Part shown: in pieces, positions 15,168 through 22,688 of the stretch
Position numbering within the stretch: position 1 is the first letter of the stretch
Layout of the letters: every line of letters starts with the position of its first letter
NCBI GenBank assembly: GCA_036556145.1
Contig: DATBKB010000027.1
Coordinates: 1 to 28,852, forward strand
Length of the DNA: 28,852 bases
Source: JACDAV01 sp036556145
Lineage (GTDB): Bacteria > Chloroflexota > Limnocylindria > Limnocylindrales > CSP1-4
Direction of reading: 5' to 3'
Made by a program: the position numbers and the translations under genes
Notes under the pieces: model-generated
The model's database searches: none
What the model saw: the letters and a program-made list of their open reading frames with translations, nothing else
What the model was told of the DNA's origin: nothing

Positions 15168-15845
15168 GTGTGCGGCCGATTCACGCAGGAGCGACCGACC
15201 TCCGAGCTCGCCGAGATCTTCGACGCCGAGGAGCTGGCGCCCAACGAGGGCGGCCACTTCAACGTCGCTCCAACCGACGAAGCTGCGGTCGTTGTCCAGC
15301 GCGAGGAACGTCGAGCGATCACGCGGTACCGCTGGGGTCTCGTCCCGCACTGGGCCGAGGAGCCGCGCATCGCCGGCCGCACGTTCAATGCCCGGCTCGA
15401 GACCGTCGATTCGCTGCCGGCGTTCCGCGCCGCGTTCAGGCGGCGCCGCTGCGTCGTCCCGGTCGACTCGTTCTACGAGTGGCGCCGGGAGAACGACGTC
15501 CGCCAGCCGTACCGGATCGCCGCCGCGGACGGCTCGCCGCTCGCGCTCGCCGGGCTATGGGCCGGCTGGCGAGAGCCCGAGACCGAGGCAATCCGGCGGA
15601 CCTTCACGATCGTCACGACGCGAGCCGCCGGACCGATCACGGAGCTGCACGACCGGATGCCGGTGATGCTCGGCGCGGAGTCGTGGCGGGCCTGGATCGA
15701 TCCGCGCGGCCGCGATCCCGGCGAGCTCCGCGCAATCCTCGAGGCGTCCGAGCCGCCCGCCCTCGAGATCTACCCCGTCGTCCGGCTCGTGAACAACGTC
15801 CGCAACGACGGACCCGAGCTCGCCGAGCGTCTCGTCCCGGCCTGA
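15168..15845 (+). CDS. SRAP-domain protein (HMCES/YedK family)
   Basis: A protein of 225 residues covering the whole SRAP domain, which protects abasic sites in single-stranded DNA by a thiazolidine crosslink through Cys2. Cys2 follows the start directly (MCGRF), which fixes the GTG at 15168. Other active-site elements are Asn74 and Arg76 in FNARLETV (the usual NARSET with Leu for Ser), Glu104 in SFYEWRR and His161 in LHDRMP. The RYRWGLVPHW motif is also typical. Length is normal for YedK. A short ORF lies directly upstream and may couple translation. It converges with the PfkB-like gene after 3 bases. Confidence 0.95.
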   Translation: MCGRFTQERPTSELAEIFDAEELAPNEGGHFNVAPTDEAAVVVQREERRAITRYRWGLVPHWAEEPRIAGRTFNARLETVDSLPAFRAAFRRRRCVVPVDSFYEWRRENDVRQPYRIAAADGSPLALAGLWAGWREPETEAIRRTFTIVTTRAAGPITELHDRMPVMLGAESWRAWIDPRGRDPGELRAILEASEPPALEIYPVVRLVNNVRNDGPELAERLVPA

Positions 15846-15848
15846 CGC

Positions 15849-16505
15849 TCAGCCTGACGCACGAGTCAGGCCAAGCTTCGCCTCGAGCTCGTCGAACGCG
15901 GCCTCGACCGGCGTGCCGCGATCGATCGCCGCCGCGAGCTCGCCGAGCATCGACGCGAAGGCGCCCTCAGGGTCTCCCGGTGGGGCCTCGAGGACGATCG
16001 ACGTCGGCGGCAGCTCGACCGAACCGGCACCGGCCGATGCGCTCACGACGACGACCAGCGCCGCGCCCACCCACGATGCCGCATCGGCCACGACCTTGAG
16101 CGTCGCCGCCGGCTGCGGCTCGGCGACGACGATGACGCCGTACTCCGGCAGGTAACGCAGAGCCAGCTCGACATCCGCCGCCTCGAGGATCGGCGCGGCA
16201 ACGGTGGAGGTCGGCGGCGCATCCGCGGCCGCCTCATCGCCGAGCAGCGCCTCGTCGCGGTCGTCCGGACCCGTGACCGTGGGCGTCGCGTTGACCGCGT
16301 CTCGCAGCAGCGCAACGTGGCCTACGCCGGCCCGCGCGAGCGCGAGCATGAGCGCGTCGCCGGCGTCGTCCTCGCCGGCCTTGCCGATCAGCTCGACGCG
16401 AGACCCGGCACGAGCCGCGGCGACCGCGGCGCATGCGGCGGTGCCGGCCGGGCTTCCGTCGCTTGCGCCCGGCCGCCAGGCAGGCGCACCGATGACGACG
16501 ATCAC
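15849..16505 (-). CDS. PfkB-like protein, probably not an active kinase
   Basis: A protein of 218 residues. The N-terminal part has the ribokinase/PfkB pattern (PAGTAACAAVAAARAGSRVELIGKAGEDDAGDALMLALARAGVGHVALLRD, residues 19-68), and the rest follows the fold in shortened form. Active PfkB kinases are about 300 residues and carry GAGD near the C-terminus with the catalytic Asp. Here the matching place reads GDPEGAFASMLGELAAAID, so the catalytic base seems lost. It may bind a nucleoside or sugar as a regulator, or be decaying. The start is a GTG with a TACGCT box 6 bases upstream. The stop faces the SRAP stop. Confidence 0.7.
   Translation of the reverse strand: MIVVIGAPAWRPGASDGSPAGTAACAAVAAARAGSRVELIGKAGEDDAGDALMLALARAGVGHVALLRDAVNATPTVTGPDDRDEALLGDEAAADAPPTSTVAAPILEAADVELALRYLPEYGVIVVAEPQPAATLKVVADAASWVGAALVVVVSASAGAGSVELPPTSIVLEAPPGDPEGAFASMLGELAAAIDRGTPVEAAFDELEAKLGLTRASG
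15852..15871. terminator. inverted repeat at a convergent junction, possible terminator
   Basis: GCCTGAC-GCACGA-GTCAGGC forms a perfect 7-bp stem with a 6-base loop just past the SRAP stop and inside the end of the facing PfkB-like gene. No T-tract follows on either strand, so it may only slow the polymerase. A partial direct repeat of its left arm lies just upstream. Confidence 0.4.
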
Positions 16506-16511
16506 GCCCGC

Positions 16512-16517
16512 AGCGTA
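16512..16517 (-). promoter_or_regulatory. TACGCT -10-like box of the PfkB-like gene
   Basis: TACGCT is followed by 6 bases and the GTG start of the PfkB-like gene in the 18-base gap after the anti-sigma-like gene. No Shine-Dalgarno sequence is present, which suggests a leaderless start and separate expression from the sigma operon. Confidence 0.4.
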
Positions 16518-16523
16518 GCGGGA

Positions 16524-17192
16524 TCAGCCCGGGCCGGGACCGCCGTGATCGCCCGGCCGCGGCGTCTTCGTCTCGTCGGCCTCTTCCGTGCCCGTCGGCT
16601 CCGGGGTCTCGGTGGGCTCCGCGGTCGGCGTCCGGCGCGGCGTTCGCGTCGGCGTCGGAATCGTGCTCGGCGTCAGCGTCGGGGTCGGGCTCGAGGTCGC
16701 GCTGGGCGTGGGACTGGGGCTCGGCGACGAGAGGCTCGACGTTGGCGTCGGGGTCGGCGTCGGCGACAGCGACGGGATCGTCGGGACGACGCCGTCATCG
16801 GGGGTCAGGAGGTTGATCGCGCCGACCGCAGCCGCGCCGCCCAGCGACCCGAGGGCAACGATGCTGACCAGCACGATCGCGAGCGCCTGGACTCGAACGG
16901 CGAGGGGGCGACCACCGGAGAAGGCGACCCGCCACGCGTCGACGACCCCGGCGACGACGCCCGCGAGGCGGCCCTGTCGAGCGGCATCGCCGATGGCGAC
17001 GGCGGGCTGCGGCCGCGGCTCCGTGGCAATCGCGCCCATGACCCGGCTCGTGAAGTCGGCGGAGGGGTCGACCCGCTCCGCGGCCGCGAACGATTCCAGC
17101 CGGCGGCCGGCGCGCAGCGACCCGGCGATCTCGGGGGCATCCGCATTCGCGGGCAGCTCGTCGAGCCCGAACCCCGAGCGGAAGTCCGTCAT
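16524..17192 (-). CDS. membrane-anchored anti-sigma-like protein with Pro/Thr-rich tail
   Basis: A protein of 222 residues. The cytoplasmic N-terminus has helices with LDELPANADAPEIAGSLRAGRRLE and a PSADFTSRVMGAIATEPRP motif (43-61), as in anti-sigma factors encoded next to ECF sigma genes. No HxxxCxxC zinc motif is present. One membrane segment lies at about 103-127. The outside part is almost pure Pro/Thr/Ser repeat (about 138-200), then acidic and ends in GDHGGPGPG. The ATG overlaps the sigma stop codon (ATGA). An anti-sigma role is inferred from position and topology. The Pro/Thr stalk could span the cell wall or be glycosylated. A generic DUF5667-type protein is an alternative. Confidence 0.7.
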   Translation of the reverse strand: MTDFRSGFGLDELPANADAPEIAGSLRAGRRLESFAAAERVDPSADFTSRVMGAIATEPRPQPAVAIGDAARQGRLAGVVAGVVDAWRVAFSGGRPLAVRVQALAIVLVSIVALGSLGGAAAVGAINLLTPDDGVVPTIPSLSPTPTPTPTSSLSSPSPSPTPSATSSPTPTLTPSTIPTPTRTPRRTPTAEPTETPEPTGTEEADETKTPRPGDHGGPGPG

Positions 17193-17854
17193 GCCTCACC
17201 CCCGGCTCGCTCGAGCTCCAATCGCAGTCGCTGCAGGCCCCGATGGAGATGGGTCTTCACGGTGTTGAGCGGCCGGCCCGTGGCGATCGCGATCTCCTGG
17301 AGCGACTGCTCGGCGAAAAAGCGCAGGACGACGACCTCGCGGTACGGCTCGTCGAGGCCGGTCACCGCCGCCCGGATCGCGGCGGAGCCCTCCGCACGGA
17401 GGGCGAGCGCCGCGGGATCGGCGACCGCGTGGGTGGGTGTGTCTGCGCGGAGCTCGGCGAGCCCCGTCGGATCGATCCACGTGACCGTTCGACGCTTGCC
17501 CGCGTGGCGGATCGCCAGGCGCACCGCGATCCGGGCGACCCACGCCCCGAACGTGCCGTCGCCCCGCCACGAAGCGAGCGAGCGATAGGCGGTCACGAAG
17601 GCCTCCTGGGCGACGTCCTCGGCTTCGTGTCGATCGCCGAGGATCCGGTGGCAGGCACGGACGAGCGTCCCGCTCTCCCGCTCGACGAGGATCCCGAACG
17701 CCTCGCGGTCACCGGCCAGGACAGCCGCAACCACGGAGCGTTCGTCGAACGCTTCGGCGAGGGGCTCGGCTCGCTGGCTGATCGCGACGTCGATGATGGG
17801 TGTCCCGTAGGAAGGATCGGCGGCGACGGCTCGCTGGATTGCCGTCGCCGCCAT
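17189..17854 (-). CDS. ECF (sigma-70 family) RNA polymerase sigma factor
   Basis: A protein of 221 residues. Region 2 spans about 43-115, with the core-binding and -10 recognition part ILGDRHEAEDVAQEAFVTAYRSLASW (71-96). Region 4 spans about 160-213, with the helix-turn-helix SLQEIAIATGRPLNTVKTHLHRGLQRLR. There is no region 3, as expected for an ECF factor. About 40 residues precede region 2, longer than usual, so a later start is possible, although no ATG follows soon. A perfect 11-bp inverted repeat covers the first 12 codons and the start codon. The gene lies between an acidic secreted-protein gene and the anti-sigma-like gene, probably one operon. Confidence 0.92.
   Translation of the reverse strand: MAATAIQRAVAADPSYGTPIIDVAISQRAEPLAEAFDERSVVAAVLAGDREAFGILVERESGTLVRACHRILGDRHEAEDVAQEAFVTAYRSLASWRGDGTFGAWVARIAVRLAIRHAGKRRTVTWIDPTGLAELRADTPTHAVADPAALALRAEGSAAIRAAVTGLDEPYREVVVLRFFAEQSLQEIAIATGRPLNTVKTHLHRGLQRLRLELERAGGEA
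17819..17852 (-). repeat. perfect 11-bp inverted repeat at the sigma-factor start
   Basis: The arms 17819-17829 and 17842-17852 are perfect reverse complements separated by 12 bases. In the mRNA, the hairpin would take in the G of the start codon and codons 2-12. It could block ribosome entry or be a protein-binding dyad. Confidence 0.6.
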
Positions 17855-17917
17855 GGTCCCCTCGCTCGCCGACCGCGGTCACCGGCCATTCGGCTCCCCG
17901 CGGTCGGGACCGGGGGG

Positions 17918-18361
17918 TCAGTCGTCGCTGCCGCCCGGCCCGGAGTCGTCGTCATCCCCGCTACCGGGACCCGAGTGGTCCTCGTCGGCGTCATCGGCGT
18001 TCCCGGGGCCCGAGTTGTCGTCGTCCTCGTCGGCGTCCTCGTCCTCGTCGGCGACGCGGTCGTCGGCGTCCTCGGTGGCCTCCGCCGTCGGCTCTTCGGT
18101 CGCTTCCGCGGTCGGCTCTTCGGTCGCCTCGGCGGCTGCCTCATCGGTCGGCTCGGCCGTTGCCTCATCGGTGGGCTCGGCCGTGGGGTCGTCCGTCGGC
18201 GCGCTCGTCGGCTCGTCCGTGAACTCCGGCGTCGACGTCGACCCGGCAGCGCCACCCGGGCCACCGGCGAGGACGCTCACTCCCAGGGCGCCACCGGCCA
18301 GAAGGAACACGGCCATGAGCGCCACCGACAAGCCGCGGGCGAAACGGTTCTGCTGCTGCAT
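17918..18361 (-). CDS. exported acidic repeat protein with SGPG motifs
   Basis: A protein of 147 residues, not of a family I can name. A positive N-terminus and a hydrophobic stretch (11-33) form a signal or membrane anchor. Then come Thr/Pro/Glu/Ala repeats (about 49-98, variations of EPTDEAT and EPTAEAT) and a strongly acidic tail with three SGPG units (117-120, 130-133, 140-143), each preceded by Asp/Asn/His runs. The tail could bind calcium, but no proper EF-hand is visible. The ATG at 18361 has GAGGAG 7 bases upstream; an ATG at 18397 is possible. It precedes the sigma gene by 63 bases. Its motifs resemble the tail of the anti-sigma-like protein. Confidence 0.75.
   Translation of the reverse strand: MQQQNRFARGLSVALMAVFLLAGGALGVSVLAGGPGGAAGSTSTPEFTDEPTSAPTDDPTAEPTDEATAEPTDEAAAEATEEPTAEATEEPTAEATEDADDRVADEDEDADEDDDNSGPGNADDADEDHSGPGSGDDDDSGPGGSDD
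18068..18217 (-). repeat. degenerate short tandem repeats coding for Thr/Pro/Glu/Ala units
   Basis: Repeated words on the plus strand such as GGTCGGCTC, TTCGGTCGC and CATCGGT recur with mixed spacing, encoding the EPTDEAT-like units. Copies have drifted, so length variation by slippage is possible between strains. Confidence 0.6.
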
Positions 18362-18428
18362 CGTGGGTCTCCTCGGCGCGGCCACCCTGGCCGCCATACA
18401 CCCCTCCGAGGCAGCCCGCCGGCGAAAA

Positions 18429-18434
18429 GTTTCA
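18429..18434 (-). promoter_or_regulatory. ECF-type -35 candidate (TGAAAC)
   Basis: TGAAAC, within GTTGAAACTTTTC (18424-18436), lies 67 bases before the chosen ATG of the acidic protein. An AAC core is typical of ECF sigma -35 boxes. The matching -10 is not certain; a CCTCGG stretch follows at about the right distance. This would fit self-control by the sigma factor in the same operon. Confidence 0.4.
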
Positions 18435-18466
18435 ACGTTCGGCCCCCCGATCGGAGGCGACGCGGC

Positions 18467-19690
18467 CTACTCGCGGGCCTCGATCGAGCCGGCCTCGAGG
18501 CGAACCAGCTCGGGGAAGGTCGCGACGACGTAGCCGACGACGAGCAGGGTCGCGACGCCGCCGCCGGCCAGCGCCCAGGGCGGGCCGAACCGCTCCGCAA
18601 CGATGCCGGCGAAGAGGTTGCCGAACGGGATGACCCCGAGGGACGCGAGCACGTAGATCGACGACACGCGGCCACGCAGCCGGGCCGGCACCAGCATCTG
18701 GATGAGCGTGCTCGTCGTCGTGTAGTACGCGACCTGTGACGCCCCGAGCACCGCGAGCGCGACCAGCGAGAGTGGCACCCAGCGCGAGACGGCGAACCCG
18801 ACAAGCGAGGTCGACACAAGCGTCAGCCCGGCGATGAGCAGGCGGCCGCTCCCACCCGACGGCCGCAGCACCGCCACGGAGAGCGCGCCGCTGAGCGCGC
18901 CGACCCCGATCGCCGCGGTCAGCAACCCGAGCCCGGGCGCACCGATCTGGAGGATGTCGCGGGCGTACACCGGCATGAGCGGCATGTAGTTCAGGATGAA
19001 GAGCGCCGGCGCGACGGCGAGGAGCACGAGGACGCGGATCGTCCGATCCCGCCGCAGATGCGCGATGCCCGCCCAGAGGTTCGCCCAGACGGAGGCCTCG
19101 GCGCGGGCCAGCTCCGAGGCCGGCCCGATCCGGATCGTGGCGAGCACGACGGCGACGATGAGGAGCGCGGCGGCATTCGCCCAGAAGGCGAGCGCGAGCC
19201 CGCCGGCGGCGATCGCGGCGCCGGCCGCCGTCGGGCCGATGATGCGGCCGAGGTTGAACTGGGCCGAGTTGAGCGCGACCGCGTTGCCGATCGCCGGGCG
19301 GGGAACGATCGTCGAGACGACCGCGGTGAAGGCCGGCATCGCCAGCGCGCCGACGGCGCCGCCGAGGCCGGCGATGACGAGCACGTGCCAGAACGCGACG
19401 ACGCCCGTCATCGTCAACACGGCGAGGAGCGCGGCGAGGACCGCTGCGGCGAGCTGCGTCGCGACCAGGAGCCGGCGTCGATCGATCTGGTCGGCCAGGA
19501 CGCCGGCGAAGAGCGAGAGGAAGAGCGTCGGCGAGTTGGCGACCGCGCTCGTCAGGCCGAGAAGGCCCGGCGAGTTCGTCAGCTCGAAGACGAGCCAGCC
19601 CTGAGCGGTGCCCTGCATCCATGCGCCCAACGTGCCGATGAGTGCGCCGACGATGAACCGTCGGTAGGCGGGCGACGCGAGCGCCGGCAG
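18467..19690 (-). CDS. MFS transporter (MFS_3/enterobactin-exporter-like), start codon unclear
   Basis: About 408 residues with 12 predicted membrane segments. The first is in RRFIVGALIGTLGAWMQGTAQGWLVFELTNSP, and the loop DQIDRRRLL is the family DxxxRR motif between helices 2 and 3. QFNLGRIIGPTAAG (helix 5) and RGRVSSIYVL are also typical. Such proteins export small molecules. No ATG, GTG or TTG exists in frame between the upstream stop codon and this membrane segment. The first usual starts are TTG at 19630 and ATG at 19618, inside membrane segment 1. I placed the start at the CTG at 19690; an ATC at 19723 is another option. It follows the M16 gene (stop at 19761) with no clear ribosome binding site. 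Confidence 0.8.
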   Translation of the reverse strand: MPALASPAYRRFIVGALIGTLGAWMQGTAQGWLVFELTNSPGLLGLTSAVANSPTLFLSLFAGVLADQIDRRRLLVATQLAAAVLAALLAVLTMTGVVAFWHVLVIAGLGGAVGALAMPAFTAVVSTIVPRPAIGNAVALNSAQFNLGRIIGPTAAGAAIAAGGLALAFWANAAALLIVAVVLATIRIGPASELARAEASVWANLWAGIAHLRRDRTIRVLVLLAVAPALFILNYMPLMPVYARDILQIGAPGLGLLTAAIGVGALSGALSVAVLRPSGGSGRLLIAGLTLVSTSLVGFAVSRWVPLSLVALAVLGASQVAYYTTTSTLIQMLVPARLRGRVSSIYVLASLGVIPFGNLFAGIVAERFGPPWALAGGGVATLLVVGYVVATFPELVRLEAGSIEARE

Positions 19691-19760
19691 GCGTGACTCG
19701 ACGAGGCCGGTTCGGCGGGAGATGGCCGGCGACGTGGAGTCCGCCGGCGGGGCGCCACGC

Positions 19761-21287
19761 TCAGTGGCCGTCGCCCGCCTCGTCGCGCGTGTCGGCCGGG
19801 GTGGGCTCCTCGGCCGAACCCTCCGGCGGTTCCTCGGCGCCCTCCGTCGGACCGGTGTGCGTCCGGCCGTCGACCGGGCCGAGCTCCGCGTCGACACCGT
19901 CGGCCGGTCCCACGGCGAGCGGCGCGTCGTCTCGCTCGACGGCAACCGGGCCGAACCCGGCGGCCTCGAGGTCGCGGCCGATGATGTCGACGTCGCCGAC
20001 GAGGACGATCGCCGCGCGATCCGGATCGAGTCGCTCGCGCGCGGCCTTCTCGATGTCCTCGCGGGTGACCGCCTCGATCGCTTCGCGGTAGCGGACCAGC
20101 TCCTCGTCCGGCAGGTCATGGACGACGAGGCCGGACAGCGCGCCAACGACGGCGCCCGGGGTCTCGAAGCGAAGCGGAAACACCCCGACCAGGAAGTCGC
20201 GGGCGGCGCGGAGCTCGTCCTCGCCGACCGGCGCCTCGCGGATCCGCGCGATCTCGCCGAGCGTGTCGGCGATCGCGGGGATCGTCGCCTCGGTGTTGAC
20301 GGCGGCCCGGGCGGTGAACGGTCCGGCCGCGCGACGGGCCTCGAAGCCGGCGTGTGCGCCGTACGTGTACCCCTTCTCCTCGCGGAGCTTCATGTTGAGC
20401 CGCGAGTTGAAGAGGCCGCCGAGGATCGCGCCCATGACCGACAGCGCGTGGTAGTCCGGGACCCGCCGCGGCACGCCACGATGCCCGATCCGGATCTCCG
20501 TCTGGACCGCCCCGGGCCGGTGAATGACGCGGACGCGGCGCGTCGCCACGGCCGTCCGGTCGACGAGCGCACCCCGCTGGCGCGCGCCGTCTTCCGCGCG
20601 CCAGCCGCCGAAGAGCCGTTCCGCGATGACCGGAACGTCGAGGCCGGCGAGGTCGCCGGCCACGATGAGCGTGCTCCGCGCCGGATCGACGCCACGGGCG
20701 TACGCCTTGCGAAGGGCCGGCGCGTCGAGTCGGGCGACCGTCTCCTTGAGGCCGCCGGCCGGCCGGTGGTATGGCGATTCGCTGACGTAGACCGTCTCGC
20801 TGAACGCCTCGTCGGCGCGGCGTCGCGGATCCGCCCGCGCCTGCAGGATGTCGTTGAGGCGCTCGTCCCGCAGTCGCTCGACCTCGGCCTCGGGAAACGT
20901 CGGGTGGGCCGTCATCTCGGCGAGCAGCTCGAGGGCCGGCTCCAATCGCGCCGCCGGCACGTCGATGCCGGCCGAGGTCGCGTCCCAACCCGCCTCGGCG
21001 TGGAGCGACGCGCCGAGGCGCTCGGAGGCCTCGACGAGCTGGATCGCGTCGTACCGCTCGGTGCCCTCGGACAGCGCGCGCGCCGCGAGCACCGTCGCGC
21101 CCGAGTCGCGGGCCGGCTCATCGGCCGCGCCGTTGAGCATGACGAGCGACGCGGTCACGAGCGGTCGACCCGTCAGGTGGACCGTGATGAGCCGGAGGCC
21201 GTTGGCCAGCCGGCCGCGCTCGAACGCGGGGAACTCGTACGGTCGTGGGGTTCCGGGGACCGGCCGCTCCGCGACGACGGTGGTCAT
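19761..21287 (-). CDS. M16 peptidase-like subunit without the zinc motif
   Basis: A protein of 508 residues of the M16 (insulinase/pitrilysin) fold with the two usual repeats. The place of HxxEH reads SGATVLAARALSEG, with Val66, Ala69 and Arg70 in the metal positions, so it cannot bind zinc. The substrate-binding Arg/Tyr pair is kept in FNSRLNMKLREEKGYTYG (293-310). This matches the non-catalytic partner of two-subunit M16 peptidases, as in mitochondrial processing peptidase. The C-terminus has an added acidic and Pro/Glu-rich tail. The ATG overlaps the stop of the catalytic subunit (ATGA), so the two are probably made together as a heterodimer. Confidence 0.9.
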   Translation of the reverse strand: MTTVVAERPVPGTPRPYEFPAFERGRLANGLRLITVHLTGRPLVTASLVMLNGAADEPARDSGATVLAARALSEGTERYDAIQLVEASERLGASLHAEAGWDATSAGIDVPAARLEPALELLAEMTAHPTFPEAEVERLRDERLNDILQARADPRRRADEAFSETVYVSESPYHRPAGGLKETVARLDAPALRKAYARGVDPARSTLIVAGDLAGLDVPVIAERLFGGWRAEDGARQRGALVDRTAVATRRVRVIHRPGAVQTEIRIGHRGVPRRVPDYHALSVMGAILGGLFNSRLNMKLREEKGYTYGAHAGFEARRAAGPFTARAAVNTEATIPAIADTLGEIARIREAPVGEDELRAARDFLVGVFPLRFETPGAVVGALSGLVVHDLPDEELVRYREAIEAVTREDIEKAARERLDPDRAAIVLVGDVDIIGRDLEAAGFGPVAVERDDAPLAVGPADGVDAELGPVDGRTHTGPTEGAEEPPEGSAEEPTPADTRDEAGDGH

Positions 21288-22630
21288 GCGGCGACCTCCT
21301 CGTCGAGCGCCTCGCGCTCCTCGTGGCCTTCCTCGACCGCCGCGGTCTCGGCCGGGGGCTGCTCCGGGAGATACGTCAGGACGACGCGGTTGTCGCGGCG
21401 AAGCACCTCGCCGGACACGGCGCGGATCGATTCGGGCGTCACGGCCAGGTAGCGCCCCAGCATCCGGTTGACGAGGTCAGGGTCGTCGAAGAGCGTCGCG
21501 TACATCGCGAGGCGGTCGGCCCGCTCCTCCACCCGCTGGAGCGCGCCGAGCTCGTCGGCCTCGACCAGCGCCTTCGCCCGCGCCAGCTCGTCGTCGGAGA
21601 CGAGCTCGCGGCCGAGCTTGTGGATCTCCTCCTCGAAGGCCGATTCGACACGGGCGACGTCGACGCCGGGCCGAACGGTCGCCCAGCCCGCCGTCACCGA
21701 GGCGCCGCCGACGAACCCGAGCGTGAACAGCGCGACGTCCTGCGCGATCCGCTCGTCGCGAACGAGTCGTCGATGGAGCCGGCTGCCCTTGCCGCCGGCG
21801 AGGATCTGGCCGGCGACATCGAGCGCGTCCACGCGGCGATCGCCGAACGGCGGGGCGCGGAAGCCGAAGTAGATCCGCGGCAGGGGCACGCGATCCATGA
21901 CGGTCTCGCGGCGCTCCCCGCCGAGGGTCGGTGGGAGCGACAGGTCGCCGAGCGCGGGGATGTTCGGGTTGGCGGGAATGCCACCGAAGTAGCGGTCGGC
22001 CCACGCGCGCACCTGCTTCGCGTCGACGTCGCCGACCACCGCGAGCACGGCGTTGTTCGGCGCGTACCACGTCCGGAAGAATCCCTGGACGTCCTCGAGC
22101 GACGCGGCGTCGAGATCCTCCATCGAGCCGATCGTCGTGTGATGGTACGGGTGCTCCGGCGGGAACAGGTGCTCCTGGAGCTTCTCGTTCCACGAGCCGT
22201 ACGGGCGGTTGTCGTACGACCAGCGCTTCTCGTTCTTCACGACCTCGCGCTGGTTGTCGAGGTTCTCCTGCGACAGCGCGTCGAGCAGGGTCCCCATCCG
22301 GTCCGCCTCGAGCCACAGGGCGAGCTCCACCTGGTGCGACGGCACGGTCTCGAAGTAGTTCGTCCGATCGAGCCACGTCGTCCCGTTCATCGTCCCGCCG
22401 GCGGCCTGGATGAGCGCGATGTGCTCGGCCTTGCCGACGTTCTTCGAGCCCTGGAACATCACGTGCTCGAAGAGGTGCGCGAAGCCGGTCTTGCCCTCGA
22501 CCTCGTGCTTCGAGCCGACGTCGTACCAGATGTTCACCGCCGCGACGGGCGCGAGGTGATCCTCGGCGACGATCAGGCGGAGCCCGTTCGAGAGGCGCTC
22601 GTCGGTGAAGGTCACGACCGGCGTCGACAT
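21284..22630 (-). CDS. M16 zinc peptidase, catalytic subunit
   Basis: A protein of 448 residues. The inverted zinc motif HLFEH (52-56) is intact, and the distal glutamate is probably Glu129 in NQREVVKNEKRWSYDNRPYG. The rest follows the M16B pattern (NNAVLAVVGDVD, RIYFGFRAPPFGD, GGKGSRLHRRLVRDERIAQDV). It should degrade or process peptides in the cytoplasm or, with a signal peptide, outside. No signal is visible. I chose ATG 22630 (MSTPV), as family members start there; an ATG at 22684 adds 18 residues, but it overlaps a TACAAT box. The inactive partner follows with an ATGA overlap. Confidence 0.92.
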   Translation of the reverse strand: MSTPVVTFTDERLSNGLRLIVAEDHLAPVAAVNIWYDVGSKHEVEGKTGFAHLFEHVMFQGSKNVGKAEHIALIQAAGGTMNGTTWLDRTNYFETVPSHQVELALWLEADRMGTLLDALSQENLDNQREVVKNEKRWSYDNRPYGSWNEKLQEHLFPPEHPYHHTTIGSMEDLDAASLEDVQGFFRTWYAPNNAVLAVVGDVDAKQVRAWADRYFGGIPANPNIPALGDLSLPPTLGGERRETVMDRVPLPRIYFGFRAPPFGDRRVDALDVAGQILAGGKGSRLHRRLVRDERIAQDVALFTLGFVGGASVTAGWATVRPGVDVARVESAFEEEIHKLGRELVSDDELARAKALVEADELGALQRVEERADRLAMYATLFDDPDLVNRMLGRYLAVTPESIRAVSGEVLRRDNRVVLTYLPEQPPAETAAVEEGHEEREALDEEVAA

Positions 22631-22682
22631 GGGCTGCACCAGGGATGTGGGGAGTCGGTGGTGTGCCGTGGAAGTGGGCGCC

Positions 22683-22688
22683 ATTGTA
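22683..22688 (-). promoter_or_regulatory. TACAAT -10-like box for the M16 operon
   Basis: TACAAT is a close match to the -10 consensus and overlaps the alternative ATG at 22684. It would start transcription about 46 bases before the chosen ATG at 22630. No -35 match is seen at 17 bases upstream. Confidence 0.35.

Noticed and set aside
16588..17268. Valine/glycine-rich plus-strand frame opposite the anti-sigma-like gene
   Set aside because: It is the antisense of the Pro/Thr repeats, which gives Gly/Val runs automatically.
18068..18217. CRISPR-like look of the repeated words in the acidic-protein gene
   Set aside because: Repeats are in frame with a coding region, have no constant repeat length and no spacers.
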